Assembly (NCBI RefSeq): GCF_021650935.1 | Contig: NZ_CP091244.1 | Coordinates: 1,736,001-1,800,000, forward strand | Direction: 5' to 3' | DNA from: Thiothrix winogradskyi | GTDB taxonomy: Bacteria > Pseudomonadota > Gammaproteobacteria > Thiotrichales > Thiotrichaceae | DNA: 64,000 nucleotides | Shown: in pieces, positions 17,027 to 25,262 of the stretch | How the letters are laid out: every line of letters begins with the position of its first letter | Numbering within the stretch: position 1 is the stretch's first letter | The notes under the pieces: model-generated | Told to the model about the DNA's origin: nothing | The model's input: the letters and a program-made list of their open reading frames with translations, nothing else | Database searches by the model: none | Translations under genes and position numbers: made by a program

Positions 17027-17827
17027 ATGCAAAAGCATATCCTCAGCACATGCTTGGCAATCTCGCTTATTGCCAACAGTTCATACGTTTTCGCAGACAA
17101 AACTATTACTGGCACGGGTTCATCATCCAGTGAAAGTGAAATGTCAGATGGGCAAGCTGCCGCTGTTTTGGGCGGATTGCTCTTGCTAGGTGGAATCATG
17201 AGCCTACACAGCCAAAGCGTCGCTAAAGCGGAAGAAACCGCCACACAACAGGCAACTAAGACAGTGGAACTCAAACCGGGGCATACCTATCTTTGGTCTA
17301 CTGGAAATAATGACACATCACTCACTATCCAATATGTCGAAAGCTGCACTCCAGCAAAACAGTACAGTGTTACCAGTAAACTCGTAAATGGAGCGGCTGA
17401 AGTTGAGGACAGTAACGTCAGCATAAAAAGCGAAGGTTGTAGCAAAACCTACGATTCCAGAGAAAAATCCATGAATGAGCAAGCTGGAGATCCGTGGGGC
17501 TTAAAAACACGCTATACCAGAGTACAAGCTGAAGAAAAAGCACAGGAAGCAAGACGAGAAGCCGAATCCAAAGTCAGAGATGCAAAAGAAGCACAAGCTA
17601 AACAGCAAAAAATGGCAGCCGCATACGCCAAAGGATGCTCAGGACTATATGTTAATAAAGTTGTCAAAACTGGGAGTGCAGGGGGATTCGCTAAAATGAT
17701 AGGTTTAACACATGAATATGTCATCATCGGTATAGATAAAGCCAGCCAAAGCGTTACTCTGAAAAACACCTATGATGGTAGTATGCTTAACACAGAGTGT
17801 GCAAATATTCAGTACAATGCATTTTAG
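17027..17827 (+). CDS. Secreted hypothetical protein with a coiled-coil segment
   Basis: A 266-aa exported protein of unknown function. The signal peptide (1-23) ends SSYVFA before DKTITG. The mature part has a Ser-rich stretch, a Gly/Leu hydrophobic segment (about 47-60, AAVLGGLLLLGG) that may insert in a membrane, and a folded region to about 150. A charged helix rich in Ala, Glu and Lys (about 165-205, EEKAQEARREAESKVRDA) should form a coiled coil. Four Cys in the mature part could form disulfides. AGGAG sits about 10 bases before ATG 17027. Expression is probably controlled by the divergent XRE regulator. Confidence 0.72.
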   Translation: MQKHILSTCLAISLIANSSYVFADKTITGTGSSSSESEMSDGQAAAVLGGLLLLGGIMSLHSQSVAKAEETATQQATKTVELKPGHTYLWSTGNNDTSLTIQYVESCTPAKQYSVTSKLVNGAAEVEDSNVSIKSEGCSKTYDSREKSMNEQAGDPWGLKTRYTRVQAEEKAQEARREAESKVRDAKEAQAKQQKMAAAYAKGCSGLYVNKVVKTGSAGGFAKMIGLTHEYVIIGIDKASQSVTLKNTYDGSMLNTECANIQYNAF

Positions 17828-17841
17828 TTGATGGCATCAAA

Positions 17842-17868
17842 GGAAATCGGGGTTCGCCCCCGATTTCC
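17842..17868. terminator. Hairpin after the secreted-protein gene and the toxin remnant
   Basis: An 11-bp perfect stem GGAAATCGGGG / CCCCGATTTCC with loop TTCGC. There is no T run on the + side and only TTT on the - side, so it is a strong hairpin but a moderate terminator. It sits between the convergent ends of the secreted-protein gene and the broken toxin gene. Confidence 0.6.
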
Positions 17869-18068
17869 CTATTCATCCAATCGTTGCAACGCAGCTTGAT
17901 ATACCGATATACCGCATTCCGCTCCCGCTTGCCAACCGCAATCACCGTAATAGTCACAATATTATCGTCCACTTGGTAAACAAGGCGATAACCCAACTGC
18001 CGCAATTTGATCTTGTAAATGTTCTGCGCACCACTCAACCGGGCTGATGGCACATGCGGTTCTTCAGC
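17869..18068 (-). pseudogene. RelE-family toxin remnant (5' truncated and frameshifted)
   Basis: The minus strand reads EEPHVPSARLSGAQNIYKI, then KLRQLGYRLVYQVDD and TVIAVGKRERNAV, the conserved C-terminal two thirds of RelE/StbE mRNA-cleaving toxins. Two lesions are visible. The first 35 or so residues and the start codon are missing: the frame runs straight back into the antitoxin's stop (18069-18071) in the same frame. Near the 3' end an 8-bp tandem duplication (two copies of GATATACC on the + strand, 17898-17913) shifts the frame; with one copy removed the protein would end NAVYQAALQRLDE at a TAG (17869-17871), a normal RelE end. The toxin is dead as it stands. Confidence 0.85.
17898..17913. 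repeat. 8-bp tandem duplication that frameshifts the toxin gene
   Basis: GATATACC occurs twice in a row (17898-17905, 17906-17913). Deleting one copy restores the reading frame of the RelE-type toxin and a family-typical C-terminus, so the duplication is a mutation and not a functional repeat. Slippage or a repair event could create or reverse it. Confidence 0.85.
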
Positions 18069-18317
18069 TCATAGCTCATCTAACGTCGCCTTGATGCTGG
18101 GTTCATGTTCACGTTCGCGGACTGTGGCAAGCAATTCTAGATCATCCAGCCGTTCCATCAGGGCTTCATACATGGCTGGCGGAATACAGTAAAATGCAGG
18201 CTCGTTATGATTCAAAACAGCGACGGCATTACCTGAACTAAAAGACATCACCTTCATCGGGTTAGCCTTGAACTCGGAAATACTAGCAACCGTTCCAGCA
18301 AGGATTCGCGTAGGCAT
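18069..18317 (-). CDS. StbD/YafN-type (Phd/YefM superfamily) antitoxin
   Basis: The 82-aa protein begins PTRILAGTVASISEFKANP, the DNA-binding fold of StbD/YafN antitoxins, and has AVAVLNHNEPAFYCIPP plus the toxin-binding C-terminal tail ending EPSIKATLDEL, which looks intact. TAGGTGG lies 7 bases upstream of the ATG. Its partner RelE-like toxin directly downstream is truncated and frameshifted, so this is now an orphan antitoxin. It may still repress its own promoter or neutralise a related toxin elsewhere. Confidence 0.88.
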   Translation of the reverse strand: MPTRILAGTVASISEFKANPMKVMSFSSGNAVAVLNHNEPAFYCIPPAMYEALMERLDDLELLATVREREHEPSIKATLDEL

Positions 18318-18394
18318 TTAAAAACCACCTAAGTTTAACAAGAAATTCAGACCTAATATTAGCATTGATTTCAGACTAATAGTCAGAAACCACA

Positions 18395-19129
18395 TTAGCG
18401 GCTTCTCTCATCCAGTTGTGCCAGCCAAAAATCCCGCTCCGCTTTCAATGCATCCAAGCCATCGAACAACCCCAGCTTGTCACGCCGCCAAACTTCATTC
18501 CGATACCAAGCATATTTCAAGCGGATATACATCTGGTCGTAAACATCCACAAAATCAAACAGATGATGCCAATTACGGCTACTTTCATTGCAAATGTGGT
18601 AAGCACTGCTCAATGTCTCGATACCCAACACAGACAATTGATTGACCGCAGTCGCAACCATGCTGGTCGCAATTTTCTGACGTTGGTAGGCAGGCACAAC
18701 ACACAACAAATCCAAGCACACATCGCCCGCCTCATCTGTCAGCAATAACGCCAGCCCAATAATGCTGCCATCCTGAGCCAATGCCATCACAGAAGCAGGA
18801 TGTGGTACGCCGCGCTTTCCTGCAAAATAATCGCCAATGCTACGGTCAGCATATTCCCGAATTTTGTTACCGTGCCAATCACAAAACTCAACCGTGTCGT
18901 GAAAAGCGTCAAAGAAGGCTTCTGCCATTTCCGGCTGTCGGCTAAGGTCAAGCGCAACCAAACGGCAAACGGGTGGCACTGCCCGTGCCACCACCGTCAA
19001 CCGCGTCACGACATGATTCTCACGCGGCGTAATAACAGCATGATCATCCCAGTATTCCACCTTATAACCGAAAGGCTGCTCCATCAGATGGTACGCTTCG
19101 ACGGTCATGGGAATACGTTGGTGTTTCAT
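18395..19129 (-). CDS. GNAT-family N-acetyltransferase
   Basis: A 244-aa protein with a short N-terminal module (TVEAYHLMEQPFGYKVEYWD) often found ahead of GNAT domains and a central acetyl-CoA-binding domain. Motif A appears as LDLLCVVPAYQRQKIATSM (about 149-167), a variant of the Q/RxxGxG/A loop with Ala in place of one Gly. ATG 19129 is chosen because purL's stop is at 19141 and no better start follows; the ribosome site is poor. It lies 11 bp downstream of purL on the same strand and may be co-transcribed. Acceptor substrate unknown. Confidence 0.75.
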   Translation of the reverse strand: MKHQRIPMTVEAYHLMEQPFGYKVEYWDDHAVITPRENHVVTRLTVVARAVPPVCRLVALDLSRQPEMAEAFFDAFHDTVEFCDWHGNKIREYADRSIGDYFAGKRGVPHPASVMALAQDGSIIGLALLLTDEAGDVCLDLLCVVPAYQRQKIATSMVATAVNQLSVLGIETLSSAYHICNESSRNWHHLFDFVDVYDQMYIRLKYAWYRNEVWRRDKLGLFDGLDALKAERDFWLAQLDERSR

Positions 19130-19140
19130 GGGGTTAACGT

Positions 19141-22100
19141 TTAGCCTACCCAAACCCGCGCATTGCGGAACATCCGCAACCACGCACCATCTTCACCCAT
19201 GTCATCGGGCTTCCACGAGTGCTGCACCGCGCGGAACAAGCGTTCTGGGTGCGGCATCATGATAGTAAAACGCCCATCCGCCGTGGTCACACCCGTAATC
19301 CCCAACGGTGAACCGTTCGGGTTTTCGGGGTAATGCTCAGTAGCGTTGCCGCGATTATCCACGTAACGCAAGCCCACTAAGCCTTCCGCCAACATGCCTT
19401 CAGCCGTTGCGGTATCGAACACCGCCCGCCCTTCGCCATGCGCCACCGCAATCGGCAGCTTCGAGCCAGCCATGCCTTGCAGGAACAATGACGGCGATTC
19501 CAGCACTTCCACCGCCGAATAACGCGCCTCGAACTGTTCGGAACGGTTGCGGTAGAAACGTGGCCAATGCGCCGCACCGGGGATCATGTCACGCAATTGC
19601 GAGAACATCTGGCAACCATTGCACACGCCCAGCCCGAAGGAATCTTGCCGCGCAAAAAACGCCGCAAATTCATCGCTGGCTCGCGGATTCATCAGAATCG
19701 TTTTCGCCCAACCGCCGCCAGCGCCCAATACGTCACCGTAAGAGAAGCCGCCGCACGCCACCAAGCCTTTGAAATCTTTCAACTTCACTCGACCGCTGAT
19801 AATGTCGGTCATGTGCACGTCAACCGCCTTGAAACCGGCACGGTCAAACGCCGCTGCCATTTCTACCTGCCCGTTCACACCTTGTTCGCGCAATACCGCG
19901 ACCGCTGGACGTACTCCGGTACGGATATATGGCGCTGCCACATCCTCATCCAACTCAAAGGTTGGGGCGAACGGCAAACCGGGGTCTTGCACATCATCCA
20001 AGCGCTCGAATTCTTGCGCGGCGCAATCGGCATTGTCACGCAACGCCTGCATCCGGTAGCTGGTTTCTGCCCAGATTTTTTGCAAAGTGGCACGCGAGGC
20101 ACGGTACACTTCCTTGTTGGCAAAGGTCAGCACCAATTCGTCGCTGTCATTCAATTCGCCAATGACGTGGGTGCAATGCGCCAACCCAGCTTCGCGGAAC
20201 GCTTCCAACACCGCATCCGTATCGCAATGGCGCACTTGCAATACCGCGCCAAGTTCTTCGCTGAACAGTGCAGGCAGCATTTGCCCGCTAATCTGCCCAA
20301 TGCAAGCCGTCACACCGACATGCCCGGCAAAACTCATTTCTGCCAAGGTTGCCAGCAAACCGCCGTCGGCACGGTCGTGGTACGCCAGAATCAGGTTTTC
20401 GCCACGCAAATCTTGCACAGTGTCGAAAAACGCTTTGAGTGCATCGGGGTTATCCACGTCCGGCGCGTGATGCCCAACTTGCCCGTAGACTTGCGCCAGT
20501 GCAGAAGCCGCCAAGCGGTTACGCCCTTTGCCAAGATCCACCAGAATCAGATCGGTATCGCCTACGTCGCTGCACAATGCCGGAGTCAGGGTTTTGCGGA
20601 TGTCCTGCACGGGTGAAAACGCGGTGACAATCAGGGAAAGTGGCGCAATCATTTCGCGGTTTTCGCCGTCTTGCTGCCATACCGTTTTCATCGACAGGGA
20701 GTCTTTGCCAACCGGAATCGCTAGACCCAAACGCGGGCACAGCTCTTCGCCGACCGCTTTCACGGTGTCAAATAATGCCGCATCTTCGCCGTGATAACCC
20801 GCCGCCGCCATCCAGTTCGCCGACAGGCGAATGTTGCGGATATTGGCAATGTCTGCCGCCGCAATATTGGTGAGGGCTTCGCCAATCGCCATGCGCCCAG
20901 ACGCTGCCGGATTCACCAGCGCAATCGGGGTGCGTTCGCCCATTGCCATCGCCTCACCGAAATTGGTGGTGTAATCGCTGGAGGTGACGGCCACATCCGC
21001 CACCGGCACTTGCCATGCGCCCACCATTTGGTCGCGTGTCACCATGCCCGTTACCGTGCGGTCGCCGATGGTGATCAGAAAGGATTTGGAAGCAACAGTT
21101 GGCAAGCGCAATACGCGCTCAATCGCCTCCGGCAGCTCAATACCGCTGAGGTCGATTTCCGGCTTGTGGAAGGTTTGATGATGCACGTCACGCAGCATTT
21201 TCGGTGGCTTGCCGAGCAGCACGTTCATTGGCAAATTCACCGGATTGTTGTCAAACAGCGAGTCACCGACCAGCAATTGTTGTTCGATCGTGGCACTACC
21301 GACCACGGCGTAGACGGCGCGTTCGCGTTCGCACAGGGCGCGGAAGGTGTCGAGGCGGTCTTCAGCAATGGCGAGGACATAGCGTTCTTGCGCTTCGTTG
21401 CTCCAAATTTCCATCGGAGCCATGCCGAGTTCGGCGTTGGGGACGGCGCGGAGTTCAAAGCGCCCGCCGCGTCCGGCATCGTTGACGATTTCGGGGATGG
21501 CGTTGGAAATACCGCCAGCGCCTACGTCGTGAATCGAGAGGATCGGATTTTCCGCACCCAAGGCCACGCAGCGGTCGATGACTTCTTGGCAGCGGCGTTG
21601 CATTTCGGGGTTGCCGCGTTGGACAGAGGCGAAGTCGAGGTTTTCCGCGCTCGTACCACTCGCCATTGAAGAAGCAGCGCCACCGCCCAAGCCGATCAGC
21701 ATCGCGGGGCCACCGAGGACAATGATCGGCGTGCCTTCCGGCAGTGGGTTTTTGTTGATGTTGTTTTCGCGGATATTGCCCATGCCGCCTGCAATCATAA
21801 TCGGCTTGTGGTAGCCGCGCAGTTCGATGCCTTTTGCGCCGGGGGCTTGCATTTCAAAGGTGCGGAAATAGCCGGTGATATTGGGGCGACCGAATTCGTT
21901 ATTGAACGCGGCAGCACCAATCGGGCCTTCGAGCATAATGTCGAGGGCGGAAACGATGCGGTCGGGTTTGCCAAAATCGTGTTCCCACGGCTGGGCGTAG
22001 CCGGGGATGCGCAGGTTGGATACCGAGAAGCCGCTCAAGCCCGCCTTGGGTTTCGAGCCATTGCCGGTTGCGCCTTCATCACGAATTTCGCCGCCTGAAC

Positions 22101-23031
22101 CTGTTGCAGCGCCCGCAAACGGGGAAATCGCGGTGGGGTGGTTGTGGGTTTCCACCTTCATCAGGATGTGGACGGGTTCGTTGGTGTAGTGGTATTCGCC
22201 GGTTTTTACGTCGGTCAAAAAGCGCGTTGCCAACGGGCCTTCGATGACCGATGCGTTGTCATGGTAGGCGGACAGGATGCCTTCGGGCGCGTGCGCGTGG
22301 GTGTTGCGGATCATGGCAAACAGCGATTTGGGCTGTTCCTTGCCGTCGATAATCCAGTCGGCGTTGAAGATTTTGTGGCGGCAATGCTCGGAATTGGCTT
22401 GTGCGAACATCATCAATTCGACGTCGGTGGGGTTGCGCTGGAGTTCGGCGTAATTTTCCGCGAGGTAGTCGATTTCATCCGCTGACAGTGCCAAGCCCCA
22501 GTCGGTGTTGGCTTTGGCGAGCGCGGCTTTGGGGTCATTGCTGATGTCGACGTAGCGCAAGGCGGCGGGTTCGGCTTCGCTGAACAGGACGACGGCATCT
22601 TGCAGGTCGGTCAGTACCATTTCGGTCATGCGGTCGTGCAACAGCGCGGCGATGGCGAGGCGCTCGGCTTCCGACAGCGCGGCAGTGGTTTGCACGTCGT
22701 AAGCAATGCCGCGTTCGATGCGTTCCACCATCGTCAAGCCGCAGTTGTGGGCGATGTCGCTGGCTTTGCTTGACCAGGGCGAAATCGTGCCTTTGCGCGG
22801 GGTGACGAGCAGCAATGTGCCGCTGAACGCGTGGCTGCCTTGTACTTCTTCGTAGGTCAGCAACGCTTGCAACTGGGCGTGTTCGTCGGGGTGCAATTCG
22901 CGGCTGTTGCGCACGAAATGGATGTATTCGGCTTGCACAGCGGTGATCGTGGGCACGATGGCTTGCAAGGCGCTCAACAGCTTGTTGCGGCGGAATTCGG
23001 AGAGGGCAACGCTACCGGGGAAGATCAGCAT
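19141..23031 (-). CDS. purL: Phosphoribosylformylglycinamidine synthase
   Basis: Fourth step of purine synthesis, converting FGAR and glutamine to FGAM. The 1296-aa single chain is the large proteobacterial form: N-terminal PurS-like domain, linker, two AIRS-like halves (with VETHNHPTAISPF and GKDSLSMKT), and a C-terminal class I glutaminase domain with nucleophile Cys in GVCNGCQMFS and the His-Glu of MMPHPERLFR. The start LIFPGSVALSEFRRNKLL is standard. An ISAs1 element sits 83 bp upstream of the start, so the promoter is either in that gap or supplied from the element. Confidence 0.97.
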   Translation of the reverse strand: MLIFPGSVALSEFRRNKLLSALQAIVPTITAVQAEYIHFVRNSRELHPDEHAQLQALLTYEEVQGSHAFSGTLLLVTPRKGTISPWSSKASDIAHNCGLTMVERIERGIAYDVQTTAALSEAERLAIAALLHDRMTEMVLTDLQDAVVLFSEAEPAALRYVDISNDPKAALAKANTDWGLALSADEIDYLAENYAELQRNPTDVELMMFAQANSEHCRHKIFNADWIIDGKEQPKSLFAMIRNTHAHAPEGILSAYHDNASVIEGPLATRFLTDVKTGEYHYTNEPVHILMKVETHNHPTAISPFAGAATGSGGEIRDEGATGNGSKPKAGLSGFSVSNLRIPGYAQPWEHDFGKPDRIVSALDIMLEGPIGAAAFNNEFGRPNITGYFRTFEMQAPGAKGIELRGYHKPIMIAGGMGNIRENNINKNPLPEGTPIIVLGGPAMLIGLGGGAASSMASGTSAENLDFASVQRGNPEMQRRCQEVIDRCVALGAENPILSIHDVGAGGISNAIPEIVNDAGRGGRFELRAVPNAELGMAPMEIWSNEAQERYVLAIAEDRLDTFRALCERERAVYAVVGSATIEQQLLVGDSLFDNNPVNLPMNVLLGKPPKMLRDVHHQTFHKPEIDLSGIELPEAIERVLRLPTVASKSFLITIGDRTVTGMVTRDQMVGAWQVPVADVAVTSSDYTTNFGEAMAMGERTPIALVNPAASGRMAIGEALTNIAAADIANIRNIRLSANWMAAAGYHGEDAALFDTVKAVGEELCPRLGLAIPVGKDSLSMKTVWQQDGENREMIAPLSLIVTAFSPVQDIRKTLTPALCSDVGDTDLILVDLGKGRNRLAASALAQVYGQVGHHAPDVDNPDALKAFFDTVQDLRGENLILAYHDRADGGLLATLAEMSFAGHVGVTACIGQISGQMLPALFSEELGAVLQVRHCDTDAVLEAFREAGLAHCTHVIGELNDSDELVLTFANKEVYRASRATLQKIWAETSYRMQALRDNADCAAQEFERLDDVQDPGLPFAPTFELDEDVAAPYIRTGVRPAVAVLREQGVNGQVEMAAAFDRAGFKAVDVHMTDIISGRVKLKDFKGLVACGGFSYGDVLGAGGGWAKTILMNPRASDEFAAFFARQDSFGLGVCNGCQMFSQLRDMIPGAAHWPRFYRNRSEQFEARYSAVEVLESPSLFLQGMAGSKLPIAVAHGEGRAVFDTATAEGMLAEGLVGLRYVDNRGNATEHYPENPNGSPLGITGVTTADGRFTIMMPHPERLFRAVQHSWKPDDMGEDGAWLRMFRNARVWVG

Positions 23032-23104
23032 GGGGGTAAACCAATGGGCAGTTCATCAAGGAGGGTATGATAGCGGAAAGTGGGGGCTTAGGCACTGTCT
23101 CACG

Positions 23105-24382
23105 TTACACTGCTTAGGGTAATCGCATTAAAATGGTCTTGACAAAAGTCCCTTAAGCTTGTTTCCTTTCATGCTTTTGGTTGCCTGATGAAACTCCGCC
23201 CGACAGCCTCGATACTCGAACACTTTGCTTCAATCCCTGACCCACGCTTAGATCGCCGTAAGCGACACAAACTGAGCGACATTTTCTTTATCACGCTGTG
23301 CGCGGTGATTTGCGGCGCGGATGACTGGGCATCCATCGAACAGTTTGGCAGAGCCAAAGAAAAGTGGTTCACCAGCGTACTGGATTTGAAGCATGGTATC
23401 CCGTCACACGATACCTTTGGGCGCGTTTTTGGGTTGATCGACACCCAGCAGTTCAGTGAGTGTTTTAGTCGCTGGGTGGCAGACTTGGGCGACCTTAGTG
23501 ACGGTGAAATCATTGCCATTGATGGTAAATGCCTGCGCCGTAGCCTTGATAGCGCATCAGATAAGTTGGCCATTTACATGGTCAGTGCTTGGGCAACTCA
23601 AAACCAGTTGGTGCTAGGTCAGCAGCGGGTGGATGACAAGTCCAATGAAATCACTGCCATCCCTAAACTATTGATGCAACTGGATATTGCAGGAGCAGTG
23701 GTGACGCTGGATGCGATGGGATGCCAAACCGCCATTGCCCTACAAATCGTAGACAAAGGTGCAGATTACCTGCTCAGCTTAAAGGGTAATCAAGGCACAC
23801 TTCACCAAGACGTAAAGCTGTTCTTTGAATCGGCTAACACCTGCCCACCCGTGGGACATGTCAGCTATGACGGTGGACATGGACGGATTGAGACCCGTAG
23901 TGTACGCGCCACATCAGCTATCGACTGGTTAAAGAAAGACCATGTTCATTGGCCTAAGCTCACTAGCATCATTGCTGTGACGGCTACCCGCGAATGCAAG
24001 GACAAAACCACGGAAGAAACCCGTTACTTCATCACCAGTATGGAAGCCTCAAACCCTGAACGTTTAGGGCAAATCGTGCGTGCGCATTGGGGCATCGAGA
24101 ACAATTTGCATTGGGTATTGGACTACGCTTTCCGCGAAGATGACCAACGAATGCGTTCCGGTAACAGCGATGCGAATATGGCGGTTGTTCGGCATATTGC
24201 CCTCAATTTGGTCAAAACCGAAAAAACCGTCAAGCTCGGCGTGAAAAACAAACGTCTTAACGCAGGCTGGGATGAGGATTACCTACTAAAAATCGTTACA
24301 GGCAGACCAGGGGCTACCAAGCCTAAAACTTAGGGCTTTGTAAAACAAGATATATTTAATGCGATTGCCCTATTACACTGCT
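23105..24382. mobile_element. Complete ISAs1-family insertion sequence with target duplication
   Basis: The element runs from 23115 to 24372 (1258 bp). Terminal inverted repeats are TAGGGTAATCGCATTAAA (23115-23132) and the complement of TAGGGCAATCGCATTAAA (24355-24372), 17 of 18 matching. It is flanked by identical 10-bp direct repeats TTACACTGCT (23105-23114 and 24373-24382), the expected target duplication size. It contains one intact transposase gene. Intact ends, exact duplication and an intact gene point to a recent insertion between purL and the upstream membrane-protein gene. Confidence 0.95.
23188..24333 (+). CDS. ISAs1-family transposase (DDE)
   Basis: A 381-aa transposase with the N-terminal DDE_Tnp_1-associated domain (about 8-95, with DPRLDRRKRHKLSDI) and a catalytic domain with Asp112 (IAIDGKCLR), Asp175 (VTLDAMGCQ) and Glu304 (HWGIENNLHWVLD), the last in the Y-(2)-R-like segment typical of the family. 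Length and motifs match ISAs1/H-repeat proteins. No frameshift or internal stop is seen, so the element is probably active. Confidence 0.96.
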   Translation: MKLRPTASILEHFASIPDPRLDRRKRHKLSDIFFITLCAVICGADDWASIEQFGRAKEKWFTSVLDLKHGIPSHDTFGRVFGLIDTQQFSECFSRWVADLGDLSDGEIIAIDGKCLRRSLDSASDKLAIYMVSAWATQNQLVLGQQRVDDKSNEITAIPKLLMQLDIAGAVVTLDAMGCQTAIALQIVDKGADYLLSLKGNQGTLHQDVKLFFESANTCPPVGHVSYDGGHGRIETRSVRATSAIDWLKKDHVHWPKLTSIIAVTATRECKDKTTEETRYFITSMEASNPERLGQIVRAHWGIENNLHWVLDYAFREDDQRMRSGNSDANMAVVRHIALNLVKTEKTVKLGVKNKRLNAGWDEDYLLKIVTGRPGATKPKT

Positions 24383-24403
24383 TGAAGCGACGAACTATCG
24401 CAT

Positions 24404-25138
24404 TTACGACATATCAATATAACGACGCTTTAAGTTATTAATAGCTCCTCTAAGATCATGCCAAAAAATTGGGATCGCAAACAAAGGAATAAGGAGGATA
24501 ACTAAAAATAAATAATTTTTATTAAAAATCTCAAAAGCAGCAACGGGGAAAATTAAAATAAGTGATGATAAAGCCAGTATTCTCCCGACAATACTAGCTA
24601 TGAGATTCTCAGGTTTTTGCGCACTTAACTCGACAATGGTAGGAATACCAACAAGGCGAATATCAGCTTGCATATTGATCTCCGGTGCAGTAACCAAAAC
24701 CTGCACTACAAAATAATCATTTGAGTTCAATAACAATGGTTTAACTTGAATCGTGTCCTCTACCACCTCCAAGCTACAGCCTAGATTATGTGGGGACTGG
24801 TGAATAATCTCAGTCGACAGGACTTTGGCATTTTCTCCGAAGGTAAAGCGCATAGATCGACCTTCAAAGTCATTGATGAGTATTGGCTGATTACCCGAAT
24901 TTTTCACGCCAAAAATGACGAGCCTGATGTTTTTCACAAGCTGCCCATCAAAGGTCACAGCCACCCGATCCGCCAATTCTTCATCAACACCGAGCAGGTG
25001 ATGTTCAGACAACACGCCGAAGGCAAGTTCTTTGCGTTGACGTTGCAAGTAGTAGATCACGACGGAAACAAGAATGGCGATCAGAGCAAATGCTGCCCCT
25101 GCTAATTCCAACGGTTTATCCTGCAACATTTCCAGCAT
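24404..25138 (-). CDS. Hypothetical membrane protein, three predicted helices
   Basis: I do not recognise this 244-aa protein. One membrane helix lies near the N-terminus (about 11-29), followed by a soluble beta-rich domain of about 150 residues and two helices near the C-terminus (about 187-230). The C-terminal tail is basic. The N-terminal arrangement recalls anchored sensor or CARF-like membrane proteins, but no motif confirms it. ATG 25138 is preferred over a GTG one codon earlier. Its 3' end is 22 bp from the ISAs1 target duplication, and it faces purL in the same direction. A/T content is higher than in purL. Confidence 0.6.
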   Translation of the reverse strand: MLEMLQDKPLELAGAAFALIAILVSVVIYYLQRQRKELAFGVLSEHHLLGVDEELADRVAVTFDGQLVKNIRLVIFGVKNSGNQPILINDFEGRSMRFTFGENAKVLSTEIIHQSPHNLGCSLEVVEDTIQVKPLLLNSNDYFVVQVLVTAPEINMQADIRLVGIPTIVELSAQKPENLIASIVGRILALSSLILIFPVAAFEIFNKNYLFLVILLIPLFAIPIFWHDLRGAINNLKRRYIDMS

Positions 25139-25262
25139 CACGATGCGCCTAATCAGCTATAAAGTGGCTGGATTGTAGAGAATGTTGATGAATTAGGCGA
25201 ATGGTAACGAGGTACACAAGCGGATATTTTCAGCTTCTCGCTGTATAGCACGTTACCTCATC

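Noticed and set aside
17787..18053. An intact 88-residue RelE-like toxin on the minus strand
   Set aside because: The open frame exists only because of a chance GTG and an 8-bp duplication. The N-terminal third is missing and the tail is off-frame and runs into the neighbouring gene.
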